The notes: generated by a model not told the origin, from the letters alone. A DNA stretch of 64,000 bases from Guadua angustifolia (GCA_036346375.1 CM070515.1:11864423-11928422), one strand, 5' to 3'. Positions 22,669 through 34,966 are shown, counted from the first letter of the stretch. Numbers and translations: made by a program.

Positions 22669-25600
22669 ATGGCTGGGAGTAACATAAATGCAGCTACCAA
22701 GGAGATGGAGGCATTGCATGTTGGGCAAAACCAGGAAACCAAAGTAAGTGCTATGCTTCAACAGATTCTTTCTTTGCCACGAACTGAATTGCTAATGCTT
22801 CTTCTACACAATATAGAGTATGTTTGCTTTGGCATATTTCATACTTACATTTGTACTGGAGAACATGTTGGGGACAAACAAGAACCGTACAAGCTATTGA
22901 CAGTTATTCTGTTTTGTGGAATTGGTCTTGTGATAACCATGATAACTACCCAGTGTTTCTTGTGTATTCATGTTTCATGCAATATTTGCTCATTGGTTCT
23001 CTTTGTCACATTGTGTCCATACTTTATTTCAATCTGTCCTCGTAACTTACAGCCTGAAGCCCTGAATTATCCCTTATTATCTGAATTGTCCAAATAGCTG
23101 TTACTAAGCCATTGATTAGAGGAAATGTGTAGACTTTCCAAATCTCAGTTAGAAAGTATATGTGATTTCAAGACTCCTACAAGTGATGGCCGCTACTGTG
23201 GTTATATGGATTGCTCAATCTCATATAGCATGATTGATCCATGCACTGATGTATATTTACATTCATGGTAAGTGAACTTCCCGTTTTTGCTGCAGGAGAA
23301 TCTGAATAAGACGGTTAGTGTAGAATCGCATGTAACCTCATCAAAAGAAGTCAAAGTTGCAGATAGCAATGGTGGGGCTCCTGGAGCTCAGTCCTCACCA
23401 CCAGAGGATGATGATGAAGCACAGGCGGATGGTCCATCTCAAGATGGAACACCAGGTGACAACTCTACTTTGCAGTTCTCATTGCTGAGTTTCTCATCTA
23501 AAGCTGAAGCTTCTGCTATTCTATCTAGCATTTGGGAACTGGGATGTGATTAGTCTAACTGTAGTCCTTGAAATGGGAATTTTTCAGAAGCCGCAAAGAA
23601 GAAAAAAGAAGAAAAGCAAGGCCAAGTGGGTTCTGTTATTCAATTGAATCATAAATATTCTTGTTTGGTTTGCTCTTTTTTATGAGCATGTTTCGTGTTT
23701 TCTTTAGAAAGAAGAAGGACCCTCTTCAGCAGACAGATCCTCCATCAATCCCTGTTGATGAACTTTTCCCTTCAGGAGAATTTCTTGAGGGTGAAATCCA
23801 GCAATATAAGGATGAGTAAGTACATTTTTATCACCAACAGTGTAATTTCCATTTTAATGAAGTATCCAATGATAGGAACATAGTTACCAAAAAAGCGGTT
23901 CGTCCAAGTCGTGGTACGGGATACGGGTTCGTGGTTTAAGCCTAAACCGGTTCGGGTTCGATGAATCCAGTTTGCAATTCACGGGTGTTTACAACGAATC
24001 CAGTTACTATGGATAGGAATATGTTGATTTTTATCTTTCATGAAACCTGTCCTCTAATTTCTGGGTTAAAATTGCATAAATGATACTCAAAATTTTCTTT
24101 CAGTTTTTTTGTGTGGTGGTGGGGGGTAAATGGCGAACTCTGCAAATTAATATTATGAAATAATAGCATCTATTTTGTAAATTAATCATGCTATTGCTCT
24201 TCAGTAATTTGTGGAGAACAACTAGTGAGGAAAAGAGGGAACTGGAACGACTACAAAAGCCGATGTACAATGCTGTTCGTCGAGCAGCAGAAGTTCATAG
24301 ACAGGTTTAAAATATACTAGCCTCTTCTTTGATTTGTTTGCAGCTTCATTTTAATCTTATCTGTTGTTGGTTGCAAGTCTACAATGTATATTCTGGCTTG
24401 CTAGGTGCGGAAATATATGAGGAGCATTTTGAATCCTGGAATGTTAATGATTGAACTATGTGAAACTTTGGAAAACATGGTTCGAAAACTTATCAAGGAG
24501 AATGGACTGCAAGCTGGTATTGCCTTCCCAACAGGGTGTTCCTTGAATTGGTATGGTATTCCCTAGAATGCTTCCATGTTCTGCATTCCCTTCTTACATT
24601 GATGGAAAAAAAATCAATGCTTAGGGTTGCAGCTCACTGGACTCCCAATTCTGGTGATAAAACTGTACTACAATATGATGATGTGATGAAGCTGGATTTT
24701 GGGACACATATAGATGGTCTGTCTATTATTTTGCTTTGTTCTATTCCTTGTTCTATGGCTGTTTGTTATGATATTTTCTATGGATTTGTCCTTGAAAGTA
24801 TAATTTCAGGCCATCTCTAATTGCAAAATCTAATATGATATTGTGATTCTTCCCAGGGTACATAGTTGATTGTGCATTTACTGTTGCATTCAATCCCATG
24901 TTTGATCCATTGCTTCAAGCATCGAGAGATGCCACAAATACTGGAGTCAAGGTAATTTCTACATATTTTTATTCACTCTCCGAAGGCTGTGCTATATTAA
25001 GTCAATGATCTTGGATATACCAATGAATGATTTGCATAAGCACCTTTGCACATGTCATTTCTGATAGGAGCTCTGCTTGATGGCAGGATGAGTGTGTCCC
25101 TTTTGCTCCAATGGGACATGTTGATAGGTCTTTGTTGAAATATCTGCTTTTGTTTAATCAATTATAGTTTGTCAGTGTGTGCTGTCATCTCTCTAGCTGC
25201 TTCTATGTAGTTATTTGTTTGGGTCTGATTTGAGTTTTGTATTTTCACTTGTTAATAATCTGGTATACATTGTTATTTGAAATTATTTTTCTCCTCTAAT
25301 AGCATCCATACATTGTTATTTAATAATGATTTATCCTTTCCTTCATTTCAGGAAGCTGGAATAGATGCACGGCTTTGTGATGTCGGTGCTGCAATCCAAG
25401 AAGTCATGGAGTCATATGAGGTTGAAATTAATGGGAAGGTTTTCCAAGGTGCATGCAGTTTCAGATTTTTCCCATTCTGCACTAATAAAAGTAAAGTGAC
25501 AAAATGACAATTTAAATTGCCTGATTGCTTTTGTGGCAGTAAAAAGTGTGCGGAACCTCAATGGACACAGCATTGGACCATACCAAATCCATGCAGGCAA

Positions 25601-26306
25601 ATCAGTTCCAATTGTGAAAGGTGGAGAACAAACAAAAATGGAGGAGGGCGAATTTTATGCCATTGAAACTTTTGGTTCTACAGGTATGTCTCTCTATATA
25701 GCCTGAACTCATAAACCCATATACACTAAAAAGTTTTTTGACCACATCACTAATAGTTTCTTGAAGTCATTTCCCCTAGTATCTAACTAGCATGGCCTTT
25801 CTTGGCTGAACAACATTTATATGTTTTCCCTACTTAGATGTATGTGCAATTTCTTGAAGAGTTTTACATTTCATAAGCGGCATACCGTTTGCAGGAAAGG
25901 GATTCGTGAGGGAGGACTTGGAGTGCAGTCATTATATGAAGAACTTTGATGTTGGGCACGTACCATTGAGGGTTGCAAGAGCTAAGCAACTACTTGGGAC
26001 AATCAACAACAACTTTGGAACGCTTGCTTTTTGCCGCAGGTACTTGGACCGCCTTGGTGAGACCAAGTATCTCATGGCACTGAAAAATCTATGTGATGTT
26101 GGCATTGTTCAGGTATGTAGAAGGCTCCATCTCCACTCCAATGTCTAAACCTTATCATGGACATAGTTAGTCACAGTTTCCTGCCCTGTTTGCAGCCGTA
26201 TCCTCCATTGTGTGATGTGAGAGGAAGCTATGTGTCGCAATTCGAGCACACCATCTTGCTCCGGCCAACCTGTAAAGAAGTAATATCCAGAGGCGATGAC
26301 TACTGA
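22669..26306 (+). CDS. MAP2: methionine aminopeptidase 2
   Basis: A cytosolic metalloprotease that removes the initiator Met from nascent proteins. Twelve coding exons: 22669-22743, 23296-23455, 23588-23625, 23712-23815, 24205-24304, 24405-24550, 24625-24716, 24857-24951, 25352-25448, 25540-25683, 25895-26112 and 26196-26306 (1380 nt, 459 residues). An acidic/polybasic N-terminal tract precedes the pita-bread catalytic domain. Type 2 residues are visible: His of AAHWTPN, Asp of KLDFGTH and IVDCAF, His of LNGHSIGPY, Glu of AIETFGSTG, Glu of QFEHTILL. A 5' UTR intron (about 21803-22635) precedes the ATG. Exon 4 is set at 23712 rather than the next AG upstream (exon at 23708) because only this keeps frame with the six-A run in exon 3. 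A short hAT-like or unique insert with GGTTCGGGTTCG lies in intron 4 near 23890-24005. Confidence 0.93.
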
Positions 26307-28800
26307 TTTGCCGATGCAGCTCTCCTCTTGTACTTGTTGTCTATGCGATCAGCGTGCACCATTTTGTGCAACCTGTGTACTATGTATGGTTCATATGACA
26401 CATCAGAATAAGCCAAATAGTTTCGCATCAACCCGCAACGGTTTTACTTATATATTGAGCCCTTTTTGTTTTGAGTTAGAATCTGTGTAAACCGGTTTTC
26501 AGTATGCTGGAATTGCCACCCTGTTGTGTTCTGTTGGATTCATCTATAAAGATTATCATGTGAAGAACTTTTACATTGCTATCCTGAAAGCATGAAGCAA
26601 TGAACTCAAGTCATTTTCTGCATCGTTGTATCTTGGGCTTTACATAGCAGAGGTGCAATCGGTTTGGATTTTGTCAAATATCGCTCTTTTCGTATCCTAA
26701 ACCATATTTTTTTGTCGGATTTAGAGTTGGATGCAGATAGATATGAAATACTATGTAAATAATATCGATGACAAATTTGAAGCAAATACAAAGTGCAATT
26801 GATATGGTACCGAAATTTGTTTGTAAGATATCGCATAAAAATAGATATTGTATATAGCATACATATAAGAATAATTAATCAATCATATGCGTTCAACGTG
26901 CAACCACATTATCATAATTTAATAAGTCAGGTGGTCTAAGAAAGTTGCAAAAGTATCAAATATTTCTTTATGTTTTGCAAAATATACTAGATATTCACGT
27001 AGGCAAGTCGAAGCATATTCTTATATGTCAAACTCTGATGGCAGCTTGTAACATCCTAGAATTTTGTCTTTAAAAAAGTAAAATAAATAAATTTAAAATA
27101 TTATTGGATTTTGTAAATTTTAAGATAATATTTTAATATATTTTGGTTTTTAATAATTATTTCTTATTTTTTGGTATTTTCTATGAATTTATTGGATTTT
27201 AAAAAGGCTTTTCCTATTTTCAGAAATCAAAAAGTAATTTCTATGTAAAAAATAATTTTTTGTTGGAAATAGTTTTATTAAATTCAAAATATTTTAGGAA
27301 TTTATGTGAATTTTTTCCGAGTTAGTGAACTCAATTTGTTATTTTCTAAAAGCTTTTCAAATTTTAACAATAATCTAAAAATAATATTATAATGAAAATA
27401 ATTTTAGTAAGTTCAAAATGCCCTATTTCAATTCTCTGAAATTTTGTATAATTTTTAGGGTTGTTTTAGTATTTTTTATATTGAAAAGAATTTTCATATT
27501 TAAAAACTATTTACTATATAAAACAACAATATTATATTATTTGCTTGGACTATTGGTTAGGCCTAATTGAAGTTGCTAGAATATGATATGTAAATATCTA
27601 AATAGAGTTATTCGAAATTATCCTAGAATATTATCGAATATTTCGATTTGGCAGATCGTGATCCTCGAATCCGAAACCGACAACAAATCCAACAATTATC
27701 CGATACGACTTTCCGAATTCAATCATTCGATCTTGGTATCTACCCAATCTAATTACAGCCTTGTTATGTAGGTACGAGAAAATCAGCCGTATAAAAGATA
27801 TATAAATTGAAAAATACAATTGCATATGAGGTTGATAAGTGAGCCTTGAACCACGTATTAGTGATACATTAATGGTATTTTTCAACTCAAACAAATCATG
27901 AAGTAACTAGTACGCAAAGGATCCGTGTGTTGTTGTGGGCGTAAAGAATCGCCGACAAGGGCAAAGATTTTAACAAAGCAAGGAAATCTTTTATGGGAAT
28001 GTGAAAAAAAACCAAATTGTCACTATTTTTAAAAATAGAAAAGCTTGATCATGATTCGGTTTTTTTATGGTAGCTCAGGCACACTCTCAGGACTCTTTTA
28101 ACAAATTTTAAAGAATTTGCAAATTTAGTAGCCTAATCAAATCATCGAATTTACTTTAAGTGTGTTGTAGCATTGTTAGATTTTTTAAAAATCGTAAATG
28201 TTTGATCATGATTTCAAATTTTTACGATAATGTAGGTATGCTCCGAGAACCCTTTTTGAAAATATTCAAGAATACACAAATTTAGCAGATCAATTAAATC
28301 AGCGAAGTTGCTTTAAATGCATTAGTAGTATTGATAGAATTTTTAAAAATCGTACAAATTTGATCATGATCTGTATTTTTTATGGTAGGTTAGGCATGCT
28401 TTGATGAACATTCTAAAAAGTTTAAAAATTTGCAACATGATTTGATAACTCAATCAAATCAGTGAAGCTTATTATCTTATCTATTTTTTAAAAAAAACTG
28501 TTGATGCTGCAGCACAGCTGTTACAGTATTTCGCAAAGCTACACTGACTTGCGCCTCCCGGGTGTCGACCTGGAGACCTCAGGTACAAACAGGAAAGCTT
28601 TTGCTAGCCGAGTTAAACGACCTTTGTCAACTATGCTGCGTAAATTTTTTTTTTACTTTATGTAGAAGTCCACTGTAAAATCTATAGTAGAAAAGGGCGA
28701 CATGAGGGCGCGGACAGGAGCACGTCATATCTTCGAGAATAAAGATTTTATATGATATAATATGATTCGCCCCAATTTTATGCTTTCCACTGACCTAGAC
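26307..28800. other. AT-rich intergenic DNA
   Basis: 26307-26600 is the MetAP2 3' region. Beyond it no gene is supported. There are scraps of GGATA-type hAT-like sequence near 26640-26720 and 27600-27730, a very AT-rich block at 27050-27540, and three loosely similar ~120-bp stretches containing TTTGATCATGATTC-like text between 28040 and 28440. Confidence 0.5.
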
Positions 28801-28801
28801 T

Positions 28802-29257
28802 CCTAGGACATGGGCAACTGTGCAAGCGACCAATTTGGTCATTATTTTGACACTGGAATCTCGACTTATAATGCAGAGTTGAAAAAGGTAAAGCTGTGGT
28901 TTTGACATTCAACCGAAAAGCTTTTATTTCCCAACTCGAAGATTTGTTTTTTATGCAACTCGAAGCATTGAAATGCTTACTATTTTAGCTCCTAATTTTT
29001 TTTCGGATAAATCGAATCAAACCTCCATTTTTTGAAATGTTTTTGTAAAACCCCTAAGGCATGGGCAACTACGACCAATTTGTTCCAATGACTTATAATG
29101 CGAGTTGAAAAGGTAAAGCTGTGGTTTTGACATTCAACCGACTACCCAACTCGAAGATTTGTTTTTTACGCAACTCGAAGTATTGAAATGCTTACTATTT
29201 TAGCTTCTAATTTTTTTTTATAAAACAAACCTCCATGCGAAATGTTTTTGTAAAAAT
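28802..29257. repeat. imperfect tandem duplication, unit ~205-250 bp
   Basis: Copy 1 (28802-29050) and copy 2 (29051-29257) share GCATGGGCAACT, GTAAAGCTGTGGTTTTGACA, CCAACTCGAAGATTTG and GAAATGCTTACTATTTTAGC in order. Copy 2 is shorter through several small deletions. No coding potential or element ends seen. Confidence 0.7.
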
Positions 29258-29699
29258 AGGGCCTACACGTTCGTGCACGCCCGCGCCACATCTCCAGCGC
29301 CGACGGTCGTTGCTGCCTCATCACCACGATGCGGAATGCAGCCTCCCGTGCCTGCGCCGTGGGACTCCGCCTCTCCCGTGGTACTGTAGCTATAGTCTAT
29401 GGTACTATAGTGTAGAAATTCAAATGCTTCCCTGCAATCTCCTGAGCTCTAGTACCACTTCAAATGTGCCACGCAATCCGAGAGCGGAATGTGTCACGTG
29501 TCGTGTCGTGCTCATTTTCGCGCTCTCCTTGCATGGAATGTCTGGGCTAGAGGCTACTTTTGAAAAAAAAATGTTCATAGGGAGACTGGTTTTGTAAAAG
29601 AAAATTAAGGAGCTAATACAGTGATCACTGCCCAAGTACTGGTAGGAGAAAGGAAAATGCAAAGTCCCAATAGGTTCAAGTTTAAACGGAGCCCATAAA

Positions 29700-29860
29700 C
29701 CCCAGCTGTTCCCAGAGAAATGAGACCCACATTCAACTTGTGTCTTCCTAGGCCCAGGCCCATGTACAACTGGCTGGGCAACCTAGGCATGGGCCCACCT
29801 GCAGGGAGAGAGGGTGGGAGGGCATTTCCGGAATCGCCCTCAACTAGGGTTTTTATCCAC
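29700..29860 (+). promoter_or_regulatory. RPL38 promoter
   Basis: Upstream of RPL38 are tandem site II motifs GGCCCAGGCCCATG (29751-29764) and ATGGGCCCAC (29789-29798), then a telo-box CTAGGGTTT (29844-29852), the usual set in plant ribosomal-protein promoters. GATATAAAAC near 29865-29874 could be a TATA box. Confidence 0.6.
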
Positions 29861-29992
29861 CAACGATATAAAACCTCTCTCCCCTCCAGCCCGCCGCCGT
29901 CTCGGCATTTCCTTCCTCCCGTGGGATCGTAGCACGCCGCCGCCGCCCCCGCGAGAAGAACTCCTCGGCGACTTCCAAACCTCACCAGGAAG

Positions 29993-32043
29993 ATGGTAAC
30001 TATCCTCTAATCCCTCCCCCTTACCTTCTCTGCGCGCTCAGATCCAACACTAGCGTATCACCAAAGTGTAGCTAGGTTTATAGCCGCGTGATATTTAATT
30101 GGCTGCATGCTATGTCGTGTGTGTGTGGAAGCGCTGCGATCTGTTGTTGTTTGCGGTGCGTTGCTAGCTTGGAATGGATTATGCCGGCCATGGGATGACT
30201 GTTCTTGCTGTGGTGCTCTGCTTCGTTATTAGAGTAGGCGTGCTCGTGGATCTTGTAATACCTTGGTAGTAGTACTAGATGTTTGTGGGCATGACTGACA
30301 AGGGTTGGATTTGGCCTTTGCTTCTGCTTCTTTTGTTGTTCTGTAACCTTCCTGTGATAAATTGACTCAGATGTGTCACTTCATGTTGTGGTTCTGTACA
30401 GGCTTTATGTTGTCCTTAGTTAGCTGTTGTCAAAAAATGTTTGTTAGGCCCATTGTATACTGCATTGCTGTGAGGAACGAATGCTTGATAATTTTTGTTC
30501 ATGTCTCGTGGCTTTACCGTGGTTACAATTCTAGTTTACTACTAATTATGTGTTCTTTGTTAGTGTTACTTGGACCACTTACATTATTATACCAATGTGT
30601 AGTTCATCCCGAGATTTGAGTGGAATGGGGCTGTTAAATTGCATATTGCGAAGAATTAGATAAGAGATTGTGTACATCACTTACATTTGCCTGAAATGGA
30701 GGGGAGGGATTCTAGATGTCAATCCTTGCTGAGGGAAATAATTCTATATGTTTGTGCAGTAACTCTTATCTTCAACATTTAATTTGGCATTGCTGCTGCT
30801 CGAGTGGCTTCATTCATATACACCGAATTTTGAAATGTGATAGGTTCTAGCTACTGTTATGCTGTCTATTCTATAGAAAGTAGGCAGGAGTATGCTGTGT
30901 GATTGGTCGAGCTTCTTTTACTGCCACTGGTATCTGCTTATTTTGTTGCCAATTATCTTTCTATGATCATACTTTGTCTGACCTAGACAATGATTTTGTA
31001 TACATGTAGCCAAAGCAGATCCATGAGATCAAGGACTTCCTTCTCACCGCGAGGAGGAAGGATGCCCGCTCTGTGAAGATCAAGAGGAGCAAAGATGTTG
31101 TGAAGTTCAAGGTCCGCTGCTCCAAGTACTTGTACACGCTCTGTGTCTTCGACTCTGAGAAGGCAAACAAGTTGAAGCAATCTCTCCCACCAGGTTGGCA
31201 TGCGGAGCTAATTTATTTTGACATTATCTTTTTCTGTTCTGATATCTGAATAGTTTGTGCTTTGATAAAGTTTGCTTGGCATGTTTATTCTTGGTGCTGA
31301 TGGGCATGCTTTTGTCTGCCATTTAGATAATTTTTTCTATACTTATTTTTCATTGAATTGATATTGCATTTCTAATTTATATAGTGTTTGTCAAGTTGAT
31401 GTCCCAGTGAAGATAAAATTTTGGTCCAAAGATGATTAGAGTGGTTTTAGCTTCAAGCCATCTGTCATACCATTTTGATGAATGAATGGCTTGTGGCTAA
31501 AACCCTTATTTGAATTGTCAATGATGGCCCCAATAATAGCTATGAGATCTGAGGGACCACTGTACTGTCTGATTACATATTCCTGCTTTCCCCTTGGTTT
31601 CTATCAGTGAATTGAGTGCGATAGTTCATGTTCTGTGAGTAGTTTTGGGTGTAATTTCTCAAGCTCAAGTAGAGGTGTCCCAATGAAGATAAAATTGTTG
31701 TACCAAAGATGAATGATAAATTAGTTTTAGCTTCAAGCCATCCTTTTCTTTATTCCTTTTGATGTGTGGCTTGTGGCTAAAACTAGTGTGTAATTTTAAA
31801 ATTCGTTGGTGATGGGCAATAGCTATGAGATCTGAGGGATAGCACCATTTCAGAGAAACAACACCATGTCTGGCCCTTAACAGTTTGCCTTTTATTTTTC
31901 AAATAGGTAGCCTATTTTATCTGTCAATTCAGCTTTGATCACCCCCATTAGCTCAATGAACTTATCTTTTTTAATGCACTATAAATTCTGCATTTGACGA
32001 CTTTACATCGAATGATCCAGGTTTGAGCGTCCAAGAGGTCTGA
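29993..32043 (+). CDS. RPL38: 60S ribosomal protein L38 (eL38)
   Basis: A small protein of the large cytosolic ribosomal subunit. Three exons: 29993-29995 (the ATG alone), 31010-31193 and 32021-32043 with TGA, giving 210 nt and 69 residues, the standard L38 length. The product begins MPKQIHEIKDFLLTARRKDA and has SVKIKRSKDVVKFKVRCSKY and a KLKQSLPPGLSVQEV C-terminus; the frame is intact. Introns are about 1.0 kb and 0.8 kb, all GT-AG. Intron 2 contains a diverged internal duplication. Promoter motifs match those of RPL7, in keeping with co-ordinated ribosome synthesis. Confidence 0.95.
31399..31847. repeat. direct duplication inside RPL38 intron 2
   Basis: 31399-31562 and 31676-31847 are diverged copies sharing TTTTAGCTTCAAGCCATC, TGGCTTGTGGCTAAAAC and AATAGCTATGAGATCTGAGG in the same order. 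Their roughly 70-80% similarity suggests an old duplication. Confidence 0.65.
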
Positions 32044-32705
32044 AGATACAAGGCAACATCTCGATGAAGTACCAAAGCTTCTTTCTTGTTAGCCGAGCAT
32101 TCTCTTCTGTGTTCTCTTGAAACTTTTGGACCCTAAGCAATTAATTAGATTTGTGAGCTATAGTTTTGTATATCTTAACTTGGGGAAAGTACTTTTGCCA
32201 CATTCTGGGATGCAGCTTTTCAGCTTATTTCTTGTATGAACTGCTTGTTGCTTAAGATTTATCTATTTCAAGCTTATGTACCATCCGAAACTAACAATAT
32301 TTGGTATGGATCTGGGATGTTACTCATGATCACCAGATAAGATGAAGCTTCTAAACCGATCAATTTGCAGGTGAAACCATGGCAGTTTATATGTATTCAC
32401 AGATGAAATGTCCATTAATTTGGATGAGACATCCTGCTATAGTATGCCAAGTTTGCTATAGCTGTGATGTTTATGTCAAGCTTTGAAGATTGAATTGAGA
32501 TTTGAAACTCCGGTTTATCCATCCTATCTATGTTTTGTTCTTTGTAGTTTCTCGAATTCACTATAAGATATCAATACGCCTCAAATTGCCAAAACTTCTG
32601 TTTTTGGTTGTGGAAAGTTGCGAACGCAAGATATGTTGTACTAGCTTTTCTCATCCTCTTGGTTCTGTTCCCTATTGTAACATCTTGATGGTACGTTTGC
32701 ACATA

Positions 32706-33204
32706 TCTTTACTATATAAAGTGAAAGTTTTTTCCCATATCATTTTATCAAAATTACCCATTTTTGTCACTGCTTTTTAATTATCCATCTTTGTCCGCGT
32801 TATTTTATCAAAATTACTCACTTTTGCCACTGCTCTTTAAGGCTATTCTTAGTGGGAGTTTCATTCTCATTAAATGACATGATACATCATCATGTTTGGT
32901 GACATGGCAAGATAATTATGAAGAGAGAGATAGAGAGAGTTTCATGAGAGGTGAGAGGGTTTTATCTAGATGAAATCTGAGATACACAGTTATCTAGATA
33001 AAAGCTGATGTGGCACTCTTGTAAACTAGAAAATGAAACTATGCGTTGAGAATGGCCTAATTACCCAGCTTTGCCACTTATCTTTAATTACCCACTTTTG
33101 CTATTGTTCTTTGATCACCCACATTTACAACTGTTATTGCTCTTTTCAAATAAATTTTTTATCGTAAATTGAGTTTCCGTTGCAACGTACGGGCACATTA
33201 CTAG
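32706..33204 (+). mobile_element. non-autonomous Helitron
   Basis: Starts with TC after A (TCTTTACTATATAAAG at 32706) and ends with CTAG before T (33201-33204), preceded by a CGTTGCAACG hairpin-type palindrome, as in common rice Helitrons. The 499-bp element contains a nested MITE (32841-33057). Without it the interior is simple AT-rich sequence with repeated TACCCATTTTTG-like text and no coding region. Confidence 0.75.
32841..33057. mobile_element. Tourist-like MITE nested in Helitron
   Basis: A 217-bp element with ends GGCTATTCTTAGTGGGAGTT and, in reverse complement, GGCCATTCTCAACGCATAGT, flanked by TAA on both sides (32838-32840, 33058-33060). A 3-bp TAA/TTA target fits PIF/Harbinger MITEs. 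A relative lies at about 54085-54255 in the opposite orientation. Confidence 0.8.
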
Positions 33205-33906
33205 TATGAGTGATTGTACAGGATCTCTCTCTATATATATATTGGGTATTTAAAGGGTACATATAAGGTGGAAAATCTGGTATAATTCTAAAAATGTTCC
33301 CGACAAAGCTGTGGATGCAGTAGAAGGTTATTTCTATAGTTATGTAAAATTTCAAACTCAATTGCAGTTCTATGTGGTCATAGATATACTGACTGGCATT
33401 TCGACTTCAAATTTCACTATACCATTGGAGTGACTTGAAGCAGGAAGGAGAAACCCCAACGTAACGTCGGAAATGCTCAACAACGCCTAAGACGCGAGTA
33501 GACGACAGAGGCCGAAAGTGCCTCGCCAACATGTCAGTGCACGGATTAGGTTGAAGTGGGGATGGAGGGTGGGATTTGAGCCACATCGTCGTGGACGAAG
33601 GGTTAAAATTTTGGACTGGAAATGTCGACAAATTTAGTAAAGTGTTATTTAGAGCCACAAAATAGTCTCGTCAAGTATAAAAGGATAATTTATACTATAC
33701 CACTCCACTTTAAAAAATATCATTCGTTGTCTAAGACAAAGAATGATATTTCTTAAAATACAAGTATAAATGAATTATCTCATGTATTATTAAATCATCG
33801 ATGAAACCAAAACAAGAGTAATTAACCTTTGTTAACGCACGTATTATGGCTGTAACACACGACGCATGCACGCACGGTGCAACGCAAGCGCAACTCGTTT
33901 GCTTGC
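33205..33906. other. intergenic stretch downstream of PMEI copy 1
   Basis: No supported gene. It contains a short inverted pair around 33700-33745 (ATTCGTTGTCTAAGACAAAGAAT) and is otherwise unremarkable. Confidence 0.4.
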
Positions 33907-34464
33907 TCAGACGCGTAAGAATCGATGAGATCGAACGTAGAGCAAGTCGATGAGATCGCTGGCGACGCCGCACCGTTCCTTCATCCTCTTGTCGACGTCA
34001 GCCACGGTGGAGGTCAACTGGCGGTCGGAGAACGCCTTCTCGCACTTGTCACCGGCGTCCTCCGCCAACGACGTCTGCTGCACCGCCTCGCCGTACGAGC
34101 TCGAGTCGAAGTCCCCGCGCGCCTCCTCGAGGGAGTCGATGGCCTCGACGTAGAACGTGCCGCAGTCGTCCAGCGCCTCCCCCAGGGGCGTGTCCGCGTG
34201 CTTGCCGGCCTCGGCGTCGATGGCCTTGGAGCTGTCCCTGGCGGTGGAGGAGGCGATGTCGAGCGCGATGCCGGCGAGGTCGCGCACGGTGGTCGCGTTG
34301 GCGCTCCGCGGGTCGGCGCTGAGCACCTCCACGCACTGGGCGTTGTCGGTGCTCTTGCACGTGCGGGCGATGAAGTCGGCGTCGGCGAGGGCGGCGGGGA
34401 GCTGGGAGACGGAGAGAACGATGAGGAAAATGGCTATGGTGATGGCAGTAGCTAAGTTTGCCAT
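33907..34464 (-). CDS. secreted PMEI/invertase-inhibitor protein, copy 1
   Basis: A single-exon 185-residue protein of the plant invertase/pectin methylesterase inhibitor family, four-helix-bundle proteins that block cell-wall enzymes in the apoplast. The signal peptide is about residues 1-27 (hydrophobic AIFLIVLSVS, cleavage near AALA-DAD). Cysteines at 36, 44, 101, 141 and 165 fit the family pattern: hairpin pair, helix-linking pair, one free. Whether the target is an invertase or a pectin methylesterase cannot be told. The paralogue at 46370-46924 is about 80% identical and on the same strand. A MITE at 34549-34771 separates the gene from the ancestral TATA box. Confidence 0.88.
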   Translation of the reverse strand: MANLATAITIAIFLIVLSVSQLPAALADADFIARTCKSTDNAQCVEVLSADPRSANATTVRDLAGIALDIASSTARDSSKAIDAEAGKHADTPLGEALDDCGTFYVEAIDSLEEARGDFDSSSYGEAVQQTSLAEDAGDKCEKAFSDRQLTSTVADVDKRMKERCGVASDLIDLLYVRSHRFLRV

Positions 34465-34548
34465 TGCTGCACCTAGCGAGCTACTTCACAATTTCCTTGT
34501 TTCTTGTTGTGTTTTACCGTAGAATTTGCAAAGCGTGTGTACTATATA

Positions 34549-34771
34549 GGCAACGTATTCTGTTCCTATGTATACACTATGTACACTAACTAATAAAAAT
34601 CATGAAAAAATCTAGAAAAAATTATAGATGTACTTCATAGATTACTCTAACTATGTGAGTAATTTATGAAGTACATCTACAATTTTTTTCAAAAATTTTT
34701 GTAACTTTTATTAGTTGATGTATACGATATATACACGAGAAACTCTGTGTGCACAGAATATATATATTGCC
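34549..34771. mobile_element. Mutator-type foldback MITE in PMEI promoter
   Basis: A 223-bp inverted-repeat element with ends GGCAACGTATTCTGT and GGCAATATATATATTCTGTG (reverse complement) and flanks TACTATATA (34540-34548) and TACTACATA (34772-34780), a 9-bp duplication with one change. The paralogous promoter at about 47050 lacks it. The GGCAA start resembles the 1199 and 43511 elements, though the interiors differ. Confidence 0.8.
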
Positions 34772-34784
34772 TACTACATACTAG

Positions 34785-34795
34785 TCTATATATGG
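34785..34795 (-). promoter_or_regulatory. ancestral PMEI TATA box, displaced
   Basis: TATATAT at 34787-34793 aligns with TATATATA at 47066-47073 upstream of the second PMEI gene; the surrounding ACTAGTCTATATAT is shared. In copy 1 it is about 320 bp from the ATG, against about 142 bp in copy 2, because of the MITE. Confidence 0.5.
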
Positions 34796-34966
34796 GAGTA
34801 CTAAATACTAACAGATATTGTCCAAATCGGAACATTGAAAAACATTAAAATTGTATAATAAAGAAAAGATACGGATAGTAAATTCCAAGTGATGATATGA
34901 AAGAAGGTTATCGGTAATTTAATTTAGTACATCAAATATTCCTTCCTTACTCTTGAGCATGCAAGC

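Noticed and set aside
34049..34455. Open frames on both strands overlapping the PMEI gene, and the 47204-start extension over the second PMEI
   Set aside because: They are other frames of the same GC-rich exon, without a signal peptide or the conserved cysteine pattern.
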